From Acidobacteriota bacterium (lineage in GTDB: Bacteria > Acidobacteriota > Blastocatellia > Pyrinomonadales > Pyrinomonadaceae), in NCBI GenBank assembly GCA_016713675.1, contig JADJOS010000001.1, positions 1 to 64,000 on the forward strand: a DNA stretch of 64,000 bases. The letters run 5' to 3'. The translations under genes were made by a program, and so were the position numbers. This document shows positions 16,588-26,086 of the stretch, one piece after another; the first letter of the stretch is position 1; each line of letters opens with the position of its first letter. The notes beneath the pieces were generated by a model. That model was given only the letters and a program-made list of their open reading frames with translations. It made no database searches and was not told where the DNA came from.

Positions 16588-17955
16588 ATGAACGCTAAAT
16601 CACTCAAACCGTACATTCTCGCGTCGATCATTGCGGCAGCGGTCCTGATCGGCAAATATGCACATATTTCAACGGTTGAGGCCGGATCGCTTGATCCCAA
16701 GAGGCCGCTCGGGAACCACTCGTATGTCATCTTCGATCTTGGCGTCGTTGAGGTTGGTGATGCGAATTCTCAAGGATTTGGCGTTTCGGTTGACGGTGTC
16801 GCTGTCGGCCGGTCGATACGAAGCGGAGGTGCTCAGGCTTTCAGCTGGTCGAACGGCACGATCGTCGGACTGCCCAATCTCGCGGCCCGGCCATTTTGCG
16901 TGGCAAACGCAGCAACGGGCTCGGCTTTGGTCGTCGGAACCTGTGCAACGACGCTTTTCGGGACCAGTCGCTTACCTGCAGTTTGGCAAAACGGCAGCGT
17001 TTCGCAATTGCCCCTGCCCGACGGCGAGACGCTTGGCGATGCAAATGACATCAATTCTGCGGGCGTTGCGGTCGGTTCGATCAACAGCGGCAGCTTGCAG
17101 CGGGCGGCGATCTACAGCGGAGGCTCGGCGACCGTTATAACGCAAACGACCGCCGGTGGCAGCTTTTTTACGACAGCATTCGGCATCAATGATTCGGGCC
17201 GTATTGTCGGCAGCGGCATCGATCCGAGCAATGCGGCAAGAAATGTCGGAATGGTCTACGACATTGGAGCCGGTTCCGCGACTGAAGTTGGAGCTTTGCC
17301 CGGAATGAACGGAGCACTTGCGTTCGGTATCGGTAACGGAGGCCACGTCGTTGGTTCGAGCATGATGAATCAAGGCTCGGGCACGCCTTTTATTTGGACA
17401 CAAGCGAACGGAATGGTCGCCATTCCGTTTCCGGCAGGCACGACACAAGGCTCAGCACGAGGAGTGAATTCAGCCGGATGGGCCGTCGGCACGGCATCGT
17501 CGGCGTTTGCAATTCCGTTTTTATATGACGGAACTGCTACCTACCGTCTGGCAGACCTGATCCCTGCGGGCACCGGTTGGGATCTTTCAACGAACACGTC
17601 TTCATCGGCACTTGGCATCAGCGAAGGAAATGTCATAGTCGGAACCGGCGTTCTAAACGGGGTCGTTCACGGATATGCGATGGTTCCGGCGGGTAATGTG
17701 ACGATCAGTGGACGAGTTCGTACCGCGAGCGGCAACGGCATTCGCAACGCTGTCATAACGCTTTCAGGCGGCGGACTGCCGGCGCCGATCTTCGTTCGAA
17801 CAAGCAGTTTTGGCTACTACTCACTTGGCCCGGTGCCGATCGGCGGCACTTACACTATGACGATACAGACCAAGAATTACGTCTTTGTTCAACCATCCCG
17901 CAATTTGACACCGACCGGCAATATCGGAAATATCGATTTCACCGCAGAACCCTAG
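16588..17955 (+). CDS. Exported HAF-repeat protein with C-terminal carboxypeptidase-regulatory-like domain
   Basis: The start ATG at 16588 follows a strong ribosome site (AAAGGAG, 16575-16581); the longer frame from 16522 overlaps the mutase gene. 455 residues: a signal peptide or N-terminal anchor (LKPYILASIIAAAVLIGKYA), then about six repeats of the extracellular HAF type, seen as units such as GFGVSVDGVAVGRS, ANDINSAGVAVGSINSG, AFGINDSGRIVGSGID, AFGIGNGGHVVGSSM and ARGVNSAGWAVGTASS, likely a beta-propeller. The last 85 residues (VTISGRVRTASGNGIRNAVI onward) are a carboxypeptidase-regulatory/SpaA-like beta-sandwich. Function unknown; probably cell-surface or secreted. Only 32 bp separate it from the mutase gene. 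Confidence 0.85.
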   Translation: MNAKSLKPYILASIIAAAVLIGKYAHISTVEAGSLDPKRPLGNHSYVIFDLGVVEVGDANSQGFGVSVDGVAVGRSIRSGGAQAFSWSNGTIVGLPNLAARPFCVANAATGSALVVGTCATTLFGTSRLPAVWQNGSVSQLPLPDGETLGDANDINSAGVAVGSINSGSLQRAAIYSGGSATVITQTTAGGSFFTTAFGINDSGRIVGSGIDPSNAARNVGMVYDIGAGSATEVGALPGMNGALAFGIGNGGHVVGSSMMNQGSGTPFIWTQANGMVAIPFPAGTTQGSARGVNSAGWAVGTASSAFAIPFLYDGTATYRLADLIPAGTGWDLSTNTSSSALGISEGNVIVGTGVLNGVVHGYAMVPAGNVTISGRVRTASGNGIRNAVITLSGGGLPAPIFVRTSSFGYYSLGPVPIGGTYTMTIQTKNYVFVQPSRNLTPTGNIGNIDFTAEP

Positions 17956-17970
17956 ACGTTCTTTACGAAA

Positions 17971-17994
17971 GAGGGCCGCACATTGCGGGCCCTC
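17971..17994. terminator. Hairpin after the HAF-protein gene, possible terminator
   Basis: GAGGGCC-GC and GCGGGCCCTC pair with one bulged base, 16 bp after the stop. It lacks a T-run, so it may be a factor-dependent or weak terminator only. Confidence 0.4.
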
Positions 17995-18148
17995 ACAATC
18001 ATCGCGAACCATCATATCTCCCGCGATCTGCGAAAAATCAGTGACAAACTTGTTTTACTGTGTTAGTATCGGTTGAGGTGTTGCCACGCTCTCGGCTCAC
18101 TTTACTCAATTCCCTTAGGCTGATTCTCTCGCATCCAATCCAATTGAA

Positions 18149-20092
18149 ATGGAAAAACTTAACGAATACCTGCAAACTCTGCTCTCATCATGCAGCGACG
18201 AACTACATCTCGAACCCGAGCGCAATCCATATCTCGTCTCGGAAAATCGGACGACCGAGCTTGGCAATGTTCCGATGCTCGGCACCCAGATCAGTATGAT
18301 GGTGTTTCCGCTGATACCTTCGGACGTCAAATCGGCACTGCCGCACAGCTCGGAGGTCGAATTTGTCCATCCGCACAACCTCGGCAATTTCAATTTTGTC
18401 GTGCAGAAATCGCCCGCCGGATTTAACGTCACGATCCGGCCGATGCTGGGCGATTCGTCAGAATCGGTCCGCGTAAACCCTCCGCTCCCGGAAAGGCCGC
18501 CGGCTTTTCAAGCTGAACTTGGCACGCCGATATCAGCACTTGAGCCCGTCGCAGAACCCACACCGGCGGCCGGCGAATATGTATTTGAAAGTGCATCGGC
18601 CGGCGTTGAATATAACGCAGGGATCGCTGCCCCTTCAGCCCTCGACGATCTGCTCGTGGATCACACCGAAATGGCGTCCGAATACATTCCTTCGAACGAA
18701 TCGCCAGTAGAGATCGTTTCGGCGAACGACCCTTCGTTCCAAACCATATTCTCTGACACGTCGACATACGAACCGCCGGGACGCCGCGATGATCTCGGCG
18801 ATAGCCCTTACATTACTCCTACTAAGGCTTTTGTGCCGGTGCCGGTCATTGAAACCGCACAACCTGCGTTCGAAACACCAATGAACGAATATAGCCAGCC
18901 TCAAGAAGCCTACGTCCCTCTGCAAAACTACGTACCGCCAGTATCCGCCGCTCCCGCCCTGCCGGCGGAACCGACGCAAGCGGGATTTGTGCCTGCGGCG
19001 GCCAATGCTCCGATGCGTGCGAAAATGGATTCGCTATTCCAGCAAATGTCGGATATCGGTGCATCGGACCTTCATCTCTCGGTCAGTATGTCGCCGATGA
19101 TCCGCAAGGACGGCAAGATGAAGCCGCTGAAGGAAGGCGAACAGGCCTTGACATCCGATGCGATGCGAACGCTTTTGACATCGATCATGCCGCCAAAGAA
19201 TCAGGAAGAATTCTCAATGCGCAACGATACCGATTTTGCGTACGAGATCCCGAATCTGGCTCGTTTCCGCTGCAATGTGTTCATGGATCGAAAGGGCATG
19301 GGGGCGGTGTTTCGAATCATCCCGACCAAAATTTTGACGGCGGAACAGCTAGGGCTTTCGAAAGCGATCATGGACCTTTGCTCGCTGTCAAAAGGACTGG
19401 TCGTAGTAACGGGACCGACCGGTTCCGGTAAGTCGACGACGCTGTGTGCGATGGTCGATTCTATTAACAAAAATCGAAAAGATCACATCATTACGATCGA
19501 GGATCCGATCGAATTTACGCACGAAAACCAAAAATGCCTCGTCAATCAGCGTGAGGTGCATAACCACACCGATTCGTTCAAAGATGCACTAAGGGCCGCT
19601 CTTCGCGAAGACCCGGACATCCTGCTCGTCGGCGAAATGCGAGATCTCGAGACCATCTCTATCGCGATCGAGACCGCCGAAACCGGCCACCTTGTGTTTG
19701 GAACGCTGCATACGACGACAGCCGCATCGACGGTCGACCGAATAATCGATCAGTTCCCGGCTGATAGACAACAGCAGATACGCGTAATGCTTTCAGAATC
19801 TCTCAAAGGGGTGATAGCCCAAACACTGCTGCCGAAAAAGGGCGGCGGCCGTGTTGCGGCTCTTGAGGTCCTGATCGTAACGCCGGCGATCTCAAATCTG
19901 ATACGCGAAGGCAAGACTTTCCAGATTCCGTCAGCGATGCAAACCGGCAAAACGCACGGCATGGTCATGCTCAATGATGCCCTTTACGCCCACGTGGAAA
20001 GCGGTATGGTCGAGCCCAGGGACGCATACGTCAAGGCCGTGGACAAAGCAGGCTTTGAGATGCTCTTAACACGCGGCGGATTCTCGCTTTAG
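18149..20092 (+). CDS. pilT: Type IV pilus PilT-family ATPase with long N-terminal extension
   Basis: Hexameric secretion-superfamily ATPase that powers pilus retraction at the inner membrane. The core (about 290-647) has the PilT N-terminal PAS-like domain (MDSLFQQMSDIGASDLHLSV), Walker A GPTGSGKST (422-430), the Asp box around HIITIEDPIEF, Walker B/AIRAEL-equivalent LREDPDILLVGEMRD (485-499) and the His box GTLHTTTAASTVDRIID. At 647 residues it is about 280 longer than PilT. Residues 1-100 look like a degenerate second copy of the PilT N-terminal domain (SCSDELHLEP against GASDLHLSVS, and NFNFVVQKSPAGFNVTIRPM against RFRCNVFMDRKGMGAVFRII), and 110-285 are Pro/Glu-rich and probably disordered. 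PilT versus PilU is not decided. A good terminator follows. Confidence 0.9.
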   Translation: MEKLNEYLQTLLSSCSDELHLEPERNPYLVSENRTTELGNVPMLGTQISMMVFPLIPSDVKSALPHSSEVEFVHPHNLGNFNFVVQKSPAGFNVTIRPMLGDSSESVRVNPPLPERPPAFQAELGTPISALEPVAEPTPAAGEYVFESASAGVEYNAGIAAPSALDDLLVDHTEMASEYIPSNESPVEIVSANDPSFQTIFSDTSTYEPPGRRDDLGDSPYITPTKAFVPVPVIETAQPAFETPMNEYSQPQEAYVPLQNYVPPVSAAPALPAEPTQAGFVPAAANAPMRAKMDSLFQQMSDIGASDLHLSVSMSPMIRKDGKMKPLKEGEQALTSDAMRTLLTSIMPPKNQEEFSMRNDTDFAYEIPNLARFRCNVFMDRKGMGAVFRIIPTKILTAEQLGLSKAIMDLCSLSKGLVVVTGPTGSGKSTTLCAMVDSINKNRKDHIITIEDPIEFTHENQKCLVNQREVHNHTDSFKDALRAALREDPDILLVGEMRDLETISIAIETAETGHLVFGTLHTTTAASTVDRIIDQFPADRQQQIRVMLSESLKGVIAQTLLPKKGGGRVAALEVLIVTPAISNLIREGKTFQIPSAMQTGKTHGMVMLNDALYAHVESGMVEPRDAYVKAVDKAGFEMLLTRGGFSL

Positions 20093-20113
20093 AAGATCAT
20101 TCATTAAACATCT

Positions 20114-20145
20114 GACGGTAGAGCCAACGCTCTGCCGTCTTTTTT
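20114..20145 (+). terminator. Rho-independent terminator after pilT
   Basis: Stem GACGGTAGAG (20114-20123) and CTCTGCCGTC (20130-20139) with one G-T wobble and a 6-nt loop, followed directly by six T. It lies 21 bp after the pilT stop. Confidence 0.88.
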
Positions 20146-20282
20146 GTTTGGTGCATTCTATATGCAAATCGCTCCACGCCTTTCTCTCGATGTTAAGCGA
20201 CACATATCACAATCTTGACTTTGGCATCGAAGCTGGAGTTTAATAGCGTCACTAAACCACAATCTGATGAGGGGGCTATTCG

Positions 20283-21134
20283 ATGATCCAATGGCGCTTT
20301 TCGTTCTATTTGTTATCTGCTGTTTTCGCGTGTCTGATCTCGCCTGCTCCGCATTTTGCGTGGAATGGTTATCACACGGCAAGCAGATCAGACACATTTA
20401 ACATGTTGTCGGTCGTGCAAACTCCGACCGACGGCGGTATTCGAGAGGAAGTTCCGCAAAAATTCCGGGCCCGGTTCGAAACGTGGAAAGCGGAGCTGCT
20501 CTCGACCGAGTTTGGCAGACAACAGTGGGGAACGTACGCGAATAATAAGAACTTTGTTCTCACGATAAAGGTCTCGGGTAACCGCGGGAGTGACGCAGGA
20601 ACTGATAGATTCCAATGGGACGAAACCGGCAACTTTGTCGGTGCAACGATCCCGATCGGCTCACGGATCGACTCCGGTTATCCGCCGCCGATATATTATC
20701 CGGTGCTAAATTCTCTCGCGTCCGACGCAGCGGTCCATTCGATCAACGGCAGCATCCTCGCCGCAACTAAGCTCTCTCATGAGCTCGGCCATGTAGAACA
20801 AACCGCTGAGGCAAACGTCAAATTTCTACAATTGCAGAACAAGCTCGTCCCGGCCTATATCTTGATCTTTCTGAAGAACGGCCTCAATACCCGCGACAAA
20901 AAGCTCATCGAACTGGCTGACCAAATGGGCGGCACACCGACCGAGATCTGGGAAAGCCGCGAATACTGGAGCGAGGTCACTGCCATGCAATTCCTCCACG
21001 ACAGACTAAGCAACGAAGAAATATATTGCCGCGTCTTCGAAAAGATCAAACGAAACGTTCGCGAATATGCCAAGGGTTACGAGGATCGATTCCACAAATT
21101 CCCCGAATTAATAAGCGCCCGCTGTGCGAAGTAA
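20283..21134 (+). CDS. Exported protein with HELGH motif, possible zinc metallopeptidase
   Basis: Not assigned to a named family. The start ATG at 20283 has a strong ribosome site (GAGGGGG, 20269-20275). 283 residues: signal peptide (FYLLSAVFACLISPAPHFAW), then a domain with TKLSHELGHVEQTAEANVKF near residue 165. HELGH fits the zinc-binding HExxH pattern, and the glutamate in EANVKFL or in WSEVTAMQFL could be a third ligand. The phrase DRFQWDETGNFVGATIPIGS and the tyrosine-rich turn YPPPIYYP resemble RHS-associated or effector-type domains, but this is weak. It has its own promoter region between the terminator at 20145 and 20283, and converges with tolC (7 bp gap). Confidence 0.68.
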   Translation: MIQWRFSFYLLSAVFACLISPAPHFAWNGYHTASRSDTFNMLSVVQTPTDGGIREEVPQKFRARFETWKAELLSTEFGRQQWGTYANNKNFVLTIKVSGNRGSDAGTDRFQWDETGNFVGATIPIGSRIDSGYPPPIYYPVLNSLASDAAVHSINGSILAATKLSHELGHVEQTAEANVKFLQLQNKLVPAYILIFLKNGLNTRDKKLIELADQMGGTPTEIWESREYWSEVTAMQFLHDRLSNEEIYCRVFEKIKRNVREYAKGYEDRFHKFPELISARCAK

Positions 21135-21141
21135 AGGGTTC

Positions 21142-22821
21142 TTATTTTGTCACGACAACGTTGTTAACGGCCAGGGTCTTGCCAAGTGCACGGTAGAATT
21201 CGGAGATAGCGATGTTTAGGTCGGTCTGGGCCTGGAGTTCACGTCCGCGGGCCGCCAGAAGTTCCGTTTGGCGAAGCGACACCAGAAGAAATGTCGTTGT
21301 GCCGGCACGGAATTGACGCTGCTCGCTGGCCGACAATTCTTCCGCCGCCGATCGGGCTGCTGTCGCTGAAGTCAAACGGGACTCGGCAGAACGCAGTGCT
21401 TGGAGAGCATTGCGGACCTCGGCCTCGATCAATTGCTCGGTCTGGGCACGATTATTTGCGAGCCGATCTGCAAGTACCTGCGTTCGGCCAAGATTTGCTT
21501 TGGCGACGCGATTGCCCCACGGCAGCGAGATCTGAACGCCGATCCGATACGTTGGATAATCCTGTTGGAGCAGATTGCCCAGCGAATTACCATACCCGCC
21601 GATCAGGTTCGGCGGCAAATTGGCGACGCCCGATGCCAGCGGATTCGGCGTTCCGGCGAGGCCCGCAGAAGTATACGAACCGACTAGGTCGATCTGCGGT
21701 TTTGTTTGATTTCTGAAGTATTTCAGGTCGATCTTGTTGATGTCTTCGTTGATCTGGATCTGTTCGATCTCGGGTCGATTGGACAACGCCTCAGTAACGG
21801 CGATCTCGAGGCCGATCTTCGGAATGATCTGCGACATCGGCGAGACCGGTGTCAACGGCCGTGACCATTCTGCCGCGGTCCGGTCCGGCAATACCAACGT
21901 CTTCAGCGTATTTTCCGAACGCGTAACAGTCTCCTGAGCAAGAAAGATCAGCTGCTCAAAATTTGCGATCTGTGCTTCGGCCGCTACGATCTCGATAGGT
22001 GCTAGTACGCCTTGGTCGACCATGCGGCGATTGCTTTCTACTTGTTCGCGTGATTGCTTAAGCGTATCGACCTGAACTTGCAGGTTGCGTAGAGCAAAAG
22101 CGTGGTTCCAATAAGCCTGTTCAACGCTGGAAACGACGTCGATCGCCTTTAGCCTGAGCGACGTGTCCGACAGCGTCAGATTCTTTTTTGCGATCGCTAT
22201 CTGTCGGCGATTATTATCGACTGCCCGGTTTCTCCATAGCGGCTGGACATAAGTCGCGACCAGCGAAGTCGGAAATTGCGGATTAAGCGTTGCGTTGCGG
22301 TTTGTCGTGTTCGTACGCGAATTATTGAAGGCAACGTCATAAGATCCGCCGAATTTAGGTACAAATCCCGAAAGGCCGATATTCGCGAGGAACTGCCGCT
22401 GGGTGACGGCACCATTCACTGCACCGCCGATCGTCGAAGCAGTTGGAGTCGTGCGGCTTTCGTAATACGATTCCGAATCGATCAACGGGTCGTACACGCC
22501 TCTGGCACCGAGCAATCCGAACTCGGCGATCTTCACATCATTTCGCGACGCATCGATGTCATTGTTGTTTTTCAGCGCCATTTCGATAGCCTGGTCCAAT
22601 GTGAGCGAAAGCTGATCGCCCGTTTGGACTCCGATCCGCGACTGGTCCGGTATTGGCCTCGTGACTGTCCTGAACTTGGGAACGGACGGCTGAGGCTGAT
22701 CAGGTTGAGTCGGGGAATCTCCCTGCCCAAAAGCGACAATGCCAAGGGTAAGCAGCGTCGCCACGCCAATTATGGTGCGGCCAACGACGAAGTTCAAAAT
22801 TCTGCAATTGAATAAAAACAT
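21142..22821 (-). CDS. TolC-family outer-membrane efflux protein
   Basis: Trimeric outer-membrane channel for the RND pump encoded upstream. The start at 22821 (MFLFNCRILNFVVGRTIIGV) gives a signal peptide and lies 7 bp after the pump stop; the longer frame to 22878 overlaps the pump gene. The mature protein carries two OEP repeats: LSLTLDQAIEMALKNNNDID near residue 75 and the second half starting near VTEALSNRPEIEQIQINEDI, with long coiled helices (SREQVESNRRMVDQGVLAPI and RLTSATAARSAAEELSASEQ). Third gene of the adaptor-pump-channel operon. Confidence 0.92.
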   Translation of the reverse strand: MFLFNCRILNFVVGRTIIGVATLLTLGIVAFGQGDSPTQPDQPQPSVPKFRTVTRPIPDQSRIGVQTGDQLSLTLDQAIEMALKNNNDIDASRNDVKIAEFGLLGARGVYDPLIDSESYYESRTTPTASTIGGAVNGAVTQRQFLANIGLSGFVPKFGGSYDVAFNNSRTNTTNRNATLNPQFPTSLVATYVQPLWRNRAVDNNRRQIAIAKKNLTLSDTSLRLKAIDVVSSVEQAYWNHAFALRNLQVQVDTLKQSREQVESNRRMVDQGVLAPIEIVAAEAQIANFEQLIFLAQETVTRSENTLKTLVLPDRTAAEWSRPLTPVSPMSQIIPKIGLEIAVTEALSNRPEIEQIQINEDINKIDLKYFRNQTKPQIDLVGSYTSAGLAGTPNPLASGVANLPPNLIGGYGNSLGNLLQQDYPTYRIGVQISLPWGNRVAKANLGRTQVLADRLANNRAQTEQLIEAEVRNALQALRSAESRLTSATAARSAAEELSASEQRQFRAGTTTFLLVSLRQTELLAARGRELQAQTDLNIAISEFYRALGKTLAVNNVVVTK

Positions 22822-22828
22822 CAAAAGA

Positions 22829-25800
22829 TCAGGCGGCATCTCCGGTATTTGACGGAAGATCGGATCCGCGTTTTCCACGCAATCTGCCGAAAGTGCTGCG
22901 AATGCCGCCTGCTATCGACTGAAATACCGTTGATTGCTGGGCGTCATCGAAGATCGAGTAAAAAACCGGAACCGCAAGCAGGGTCAGCAGCAAGCACATC
23001 GACTGTCCACCCACGACAAGAATTCCGATCGAACGGTTTGTCGCCGCCCCGGCACCGGTTCCTAAGGTAAGCGGGATCATGCCGGCAACAAGTGCCAGCG
23101 TGGTCATTAGAATCGGACGCAACCGGTCGCGGTTCGCCTGAATGATCGCATCATAGCGGCCCAATCCCTGTGATCTCAGCGTATTAGTATGGTCGATCTG
23201 AAGGATCGCGTTCTTCTTGACGATTCCAAACAGCAGTAAAATGCCGAGAGCCGAGAAGATATTCAGCGTCTGCCCCGCGATCGCCGTAGAAAGCAAAGCG
23301 AACGGCACCGATAGCGGCAGTGTTATAAGGATCGTGACAGGATGAATGAATGATTCGAACTGTGCAGCAAGGATCAAATACATGAACACAAATGACAGAA
23401 GAAATGCATAAAGGAATGCCTCATAAGCTTTCTGCAGTTCCTTGGACTGGCCCGTGACTCCGACAACGTATTCTGCCGGCATCTTCAGTTCTGCGGCGAA
23501 CTTCTCCATTTTTGCGATCGCGTCTGATTCAGCAGCATTAGGCGGCAATCCGGCCGAAACCGTTACTTGCCTTTGGCGATTCAGACGATTGATCGATGAA
23601 GGCGATAGGCCTTCGTCTATCTTAATGACCCGCTCGAGATCGACTGTACCGCCATTCGAAGAACCGACGGTGAAGAACTTGAAATTGCTGCGGTCGCGGC
23701 GATAGGCTTCTTCTGCTCGGACAACAACGTCGTATTGCTTTGAATTCTCGCTAAAGGTCGATGTGATCTGACCGGCCGAAAGGATATTCAATGCCTGAGC
23801 AACGTCACCGGCCCGAACGCCCAGATCTGCCGCCTTTGTGCGGTCGATGGTCACGCGGACCTCGGGATTGCCAACCTCTATCGAAGTGTCCGGATCTCGA
23901 TAGATCGGGTCCTGCTTCATTCTCTCGACCATCGCGTTAGCATATTCCGTAAGCTTTGCCATATCCGGCCCTGCGATGTACATCCCGACCGATGAACCGC
24001 CCCGGCCGAGGCCGATGCTGCCTGCTATCGAAGAAGACGCCGATACGGTTACCTGATAATCCTTGGACGAATACTTTTTCGCGATAGCCCGTGTTTGATT
24101 GATTAGTTCGGCTTGCGACTTCTTACGTTCGCCAACCGGCACCAATGCAACATTGATAAATCCGTTATTTGAGCCGGACCCGCGGCCGAACCCGGCGAGA
24201 ATAAGCGTATTCTTCACGCCTGGGATCTCTGCTCGAATGTCTCGGGCAATTCGATCAAGGATCGATTGTGTTGCCGACAGTGAAGTTCCCTGCGGGCCGC
24301 GAATATTCACTTGATAAAGCGATTCATCCTCGTCGGGCAAGAAAGCCATGCCCACAAACTTATAAAGCGGAACGATCGAAGCGACAGTAATAACGCATAA
24401 TAATACAACAGCCCAACGGAACCGCATCGCCAGCCGAAGAAGCCAAGTATACCCGCCGTCGATCTGGCGATAGAACCAGCCTGCTTTTGAATCGTTGACG
24501 TGACCTGCTTCCAAAACCGCCTTCGCATCCTGACCGGCCTGATCAAACGACTCGTCGTCAAAGCTTGTCGATGCTGTCCGCTCTTTTTTTGCCGCTTTCC
24601 GCTTGATCCAGCGTGCTGCCAGCATAGGCGTCAGCGTGAATGAGACTACGAGCGACACCGCGATGGCCGCGGCCGCCGTCAGTCCGAACGAAGACATGAA
24701 CCGGCCCACAATGCCGGTCATAAATCCGACAGGAATGAACACCGCAAGCAGCGAAAGCGTGGTCGCCAAAACAGCCAGGCCGATCTCGCGGGTTCCTTCG
24801 ATCGCTGCCTGAAACGGATCCATGCCCTTTTCTTCGACGAATCGGTAAATATTCTCGAGCACAACGATCGCATCGTCGATAACAATACCGACCATCAAGG
24901 TCAGTGCCAGCATTGTCATCTGATTGAGCGAAAAACCGAACGCTGCGATAGCGGCAAATGCTGCAATGATCGATATCGGGATCGCCAGGGCCGCAATGAT
25001 GGTCGAGCGGAAATTCCAAAGAAAGAGAAAAACGCTGATCGCCGCAAAAAGCCCGCCCAAGACGAGGTGCTCTTCGATCGCAGTAAGCGAATTTTGAATA
25101 AACTCCGACTGATCGCGGATGAGTGCGATCTTCATGTCAGACGGCAGGTTTGGAATGATACTGGCCATTCGGCCCTTGACGTTGTTAATAACAGCGATCG
25201 TATTGGCTCCGGCCTGTTTGCGAATACCAACGGACACAGCCGGAACGCCGTCGAGCGAAGCCGCCGAGCTTGGCTCACCACCCGTCTTTTCGACCGTTCC
25301 AATGTCCTTTATCTTGATCGGAAAGCCGTTACGCGTCGTTATGACGACATCATTGAACTGATCTACCTCGGTCAGCTTGCTCATCGTTCGAACGCCAAGC
25401 GTTCGCTGGCCTTCGACGATATTGCCGCCCGGCATCTCTTGATTTTGTGAGCGTATCGCTGCAGTCACGTCGGTCACAGGAATATTGAAAGCTCGCAGCC
25501 GGTCCGGATTGACGTTCACACGGATCTGCGGCGAACGCGAGCCCCACATAAAGACCTCGCCGACGCCGTCAGCACTTTCGATGCGCTTTTGTATCAACTG
25601 CTCGACCTGTTCGGTGAGCTCCATAATGTCGCGCGGGGCACTAATGGTATACATCAGGATCGGCTGCGAATCGGGATCGCTCTTCTGTGCCGAAGGCGGG
25701 TCGGCACTATCCGGTAGCCGGTTGATCACATTGCTGAGCTTCTGCTGGATCTCCTGAAAGGCAACGTCCGGATCCTTTTCGAGGTTGAATGTGAGTGTTA

Positions 25801-26074
25801 CGTTTGAGCTGCCGCGTGACGAACTCGACCGCATTTCTTCGACACCGGGAACCGTGTTAAGTGCTCCTTCGACCACGTCAGTGATCTCGGTCTCGATCTC
25901 TTCGGGAGCCGCTCCGGGATTGCTCGTCCGAACCGAGATGGTCGGCAGATCGATCTTTGGAAAGCGATCGACGCCAAGCGTAAAGAAGCTAAATCCGCCC
26001 ACGACCGTCAGAAACATGACGATCACTGTCGCGAATACAGGTCGATGTACACAAATTTCAGCCAGCCACTGCAT
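22829..26074 (-). CDS. RND multidrug efflux transporter, AcrB/HAE1 type
   Basis: Proton-driven inner-membrane pump; 1081 residues with 12 expected membrane helices and two large periplasmic loops. N-terminal MQWLAEICVHRPVFATVIVM and VDRFPKIDLPTISVRTSNPG are typical of HAE1 pumps. The proton-relay aspartates are in VGIVIDDAIVVLENI (TM4) and the partner lysine in LFGIVKKNAILQIDH (TM10). A Lys/Arg-rich cytoplasmic loop near residues 495-535 (RKAAKKERTASTSFDDESFD) is a little longer than usual. The C-terminal tail is cytoplasmic. The drug or metabolite exported is unknown. It is between the adaptor gene (12 bp upstream) and tolC. Confidence 0.95.
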   Translation of the reverse strand: MQWLAEICVHRPVFATVIVMFLTVVGGFSFFTLGVDRFPKIDLPTISVRTSNPGAAPEEIETEITDVVEGALNTVPGVEEMRSSSSRGSSNVTLTFNLEKDPDVAFQEIQQKLSNVINRLPDSADPPSAQKSDPDSQPILMYTISAPRDIMELTEQVEQLIQKRIESADGVGEVFMWGSRSPQIRVNVNPDRLRAFNIPVTDVTAAIRSQNQEMPGGNIVEGQRTLGVRTMSKLTEVDQFNDVVITTRNGFPIKIKDIGTVEKTGGEPSSAASLDGVPAVSVGIRKQAGANTIAVINNVKGRMASIIPNLPSDMKIALIRDQSEFIQNSLTAIEEHLVLGGLFAAISVFLFLWNFRSTIIAALAIPISIIAAFAAIAAFGFSLNQMTMLALTLMVGIVIDDAIVVLENIYRFVEEKGMDPFQAAIEGTREIGLAVLATTLSLLAVFIPVGFMTGIVGRFMSSFGLTAAAAIAVSLVVSFTLTPMLAARWIKRKAAKKERTASTSFDDESFDQAGQDAKAVLEAGHVNDSKAGWFYRQIDGGYTWLLRLAMRFRWAVVLLCVITVASIVPLYKFVGMAFLPDEDESLYQVNIRGPQGTSLSATQSILDRIARDIRAEIPGVKNTLILAGFGRGSGSNNGFINVALVPVGERKKSQAELINQTRAIAKKYSSKDYQVTVSASSSIAGSIGLGRGGSSVGMYIAGPDMAKLTEYANAMVERMKQDPIYRDPDTSIEVGNPEVRVTIDRTKAADLGVRAGDVAQALNILSAGQITSTFSENSKQYDVVVRAEEAYRRDRSNFKFFTVGSSNGGTVDLERVIKIDEGLSPSSINRLNRQRQVTVSAGLPPNAAESDAIAKMEKFAAELKMPAEYVVGVTGQSKELQKAYEAFLYAFLLSFVFMYLILAAQFESFIHPVTILITLPLSVPFALLSTAIAGQTLNIFSALGILLLFGIVKKNAILQIDHTNTLRSQGLGRYDAIIQANRDRLRPILMTTLALVAGMIPLTLGTGAGAATNRSIGILVVGGQSMCLLLTLLAVPVFYSIFDDAQQSTVFQSIAGGIRSTFGRLRGKRGSDLPSNTGDAA

Positions 26075-26086
26075 AATAACTCCTAG

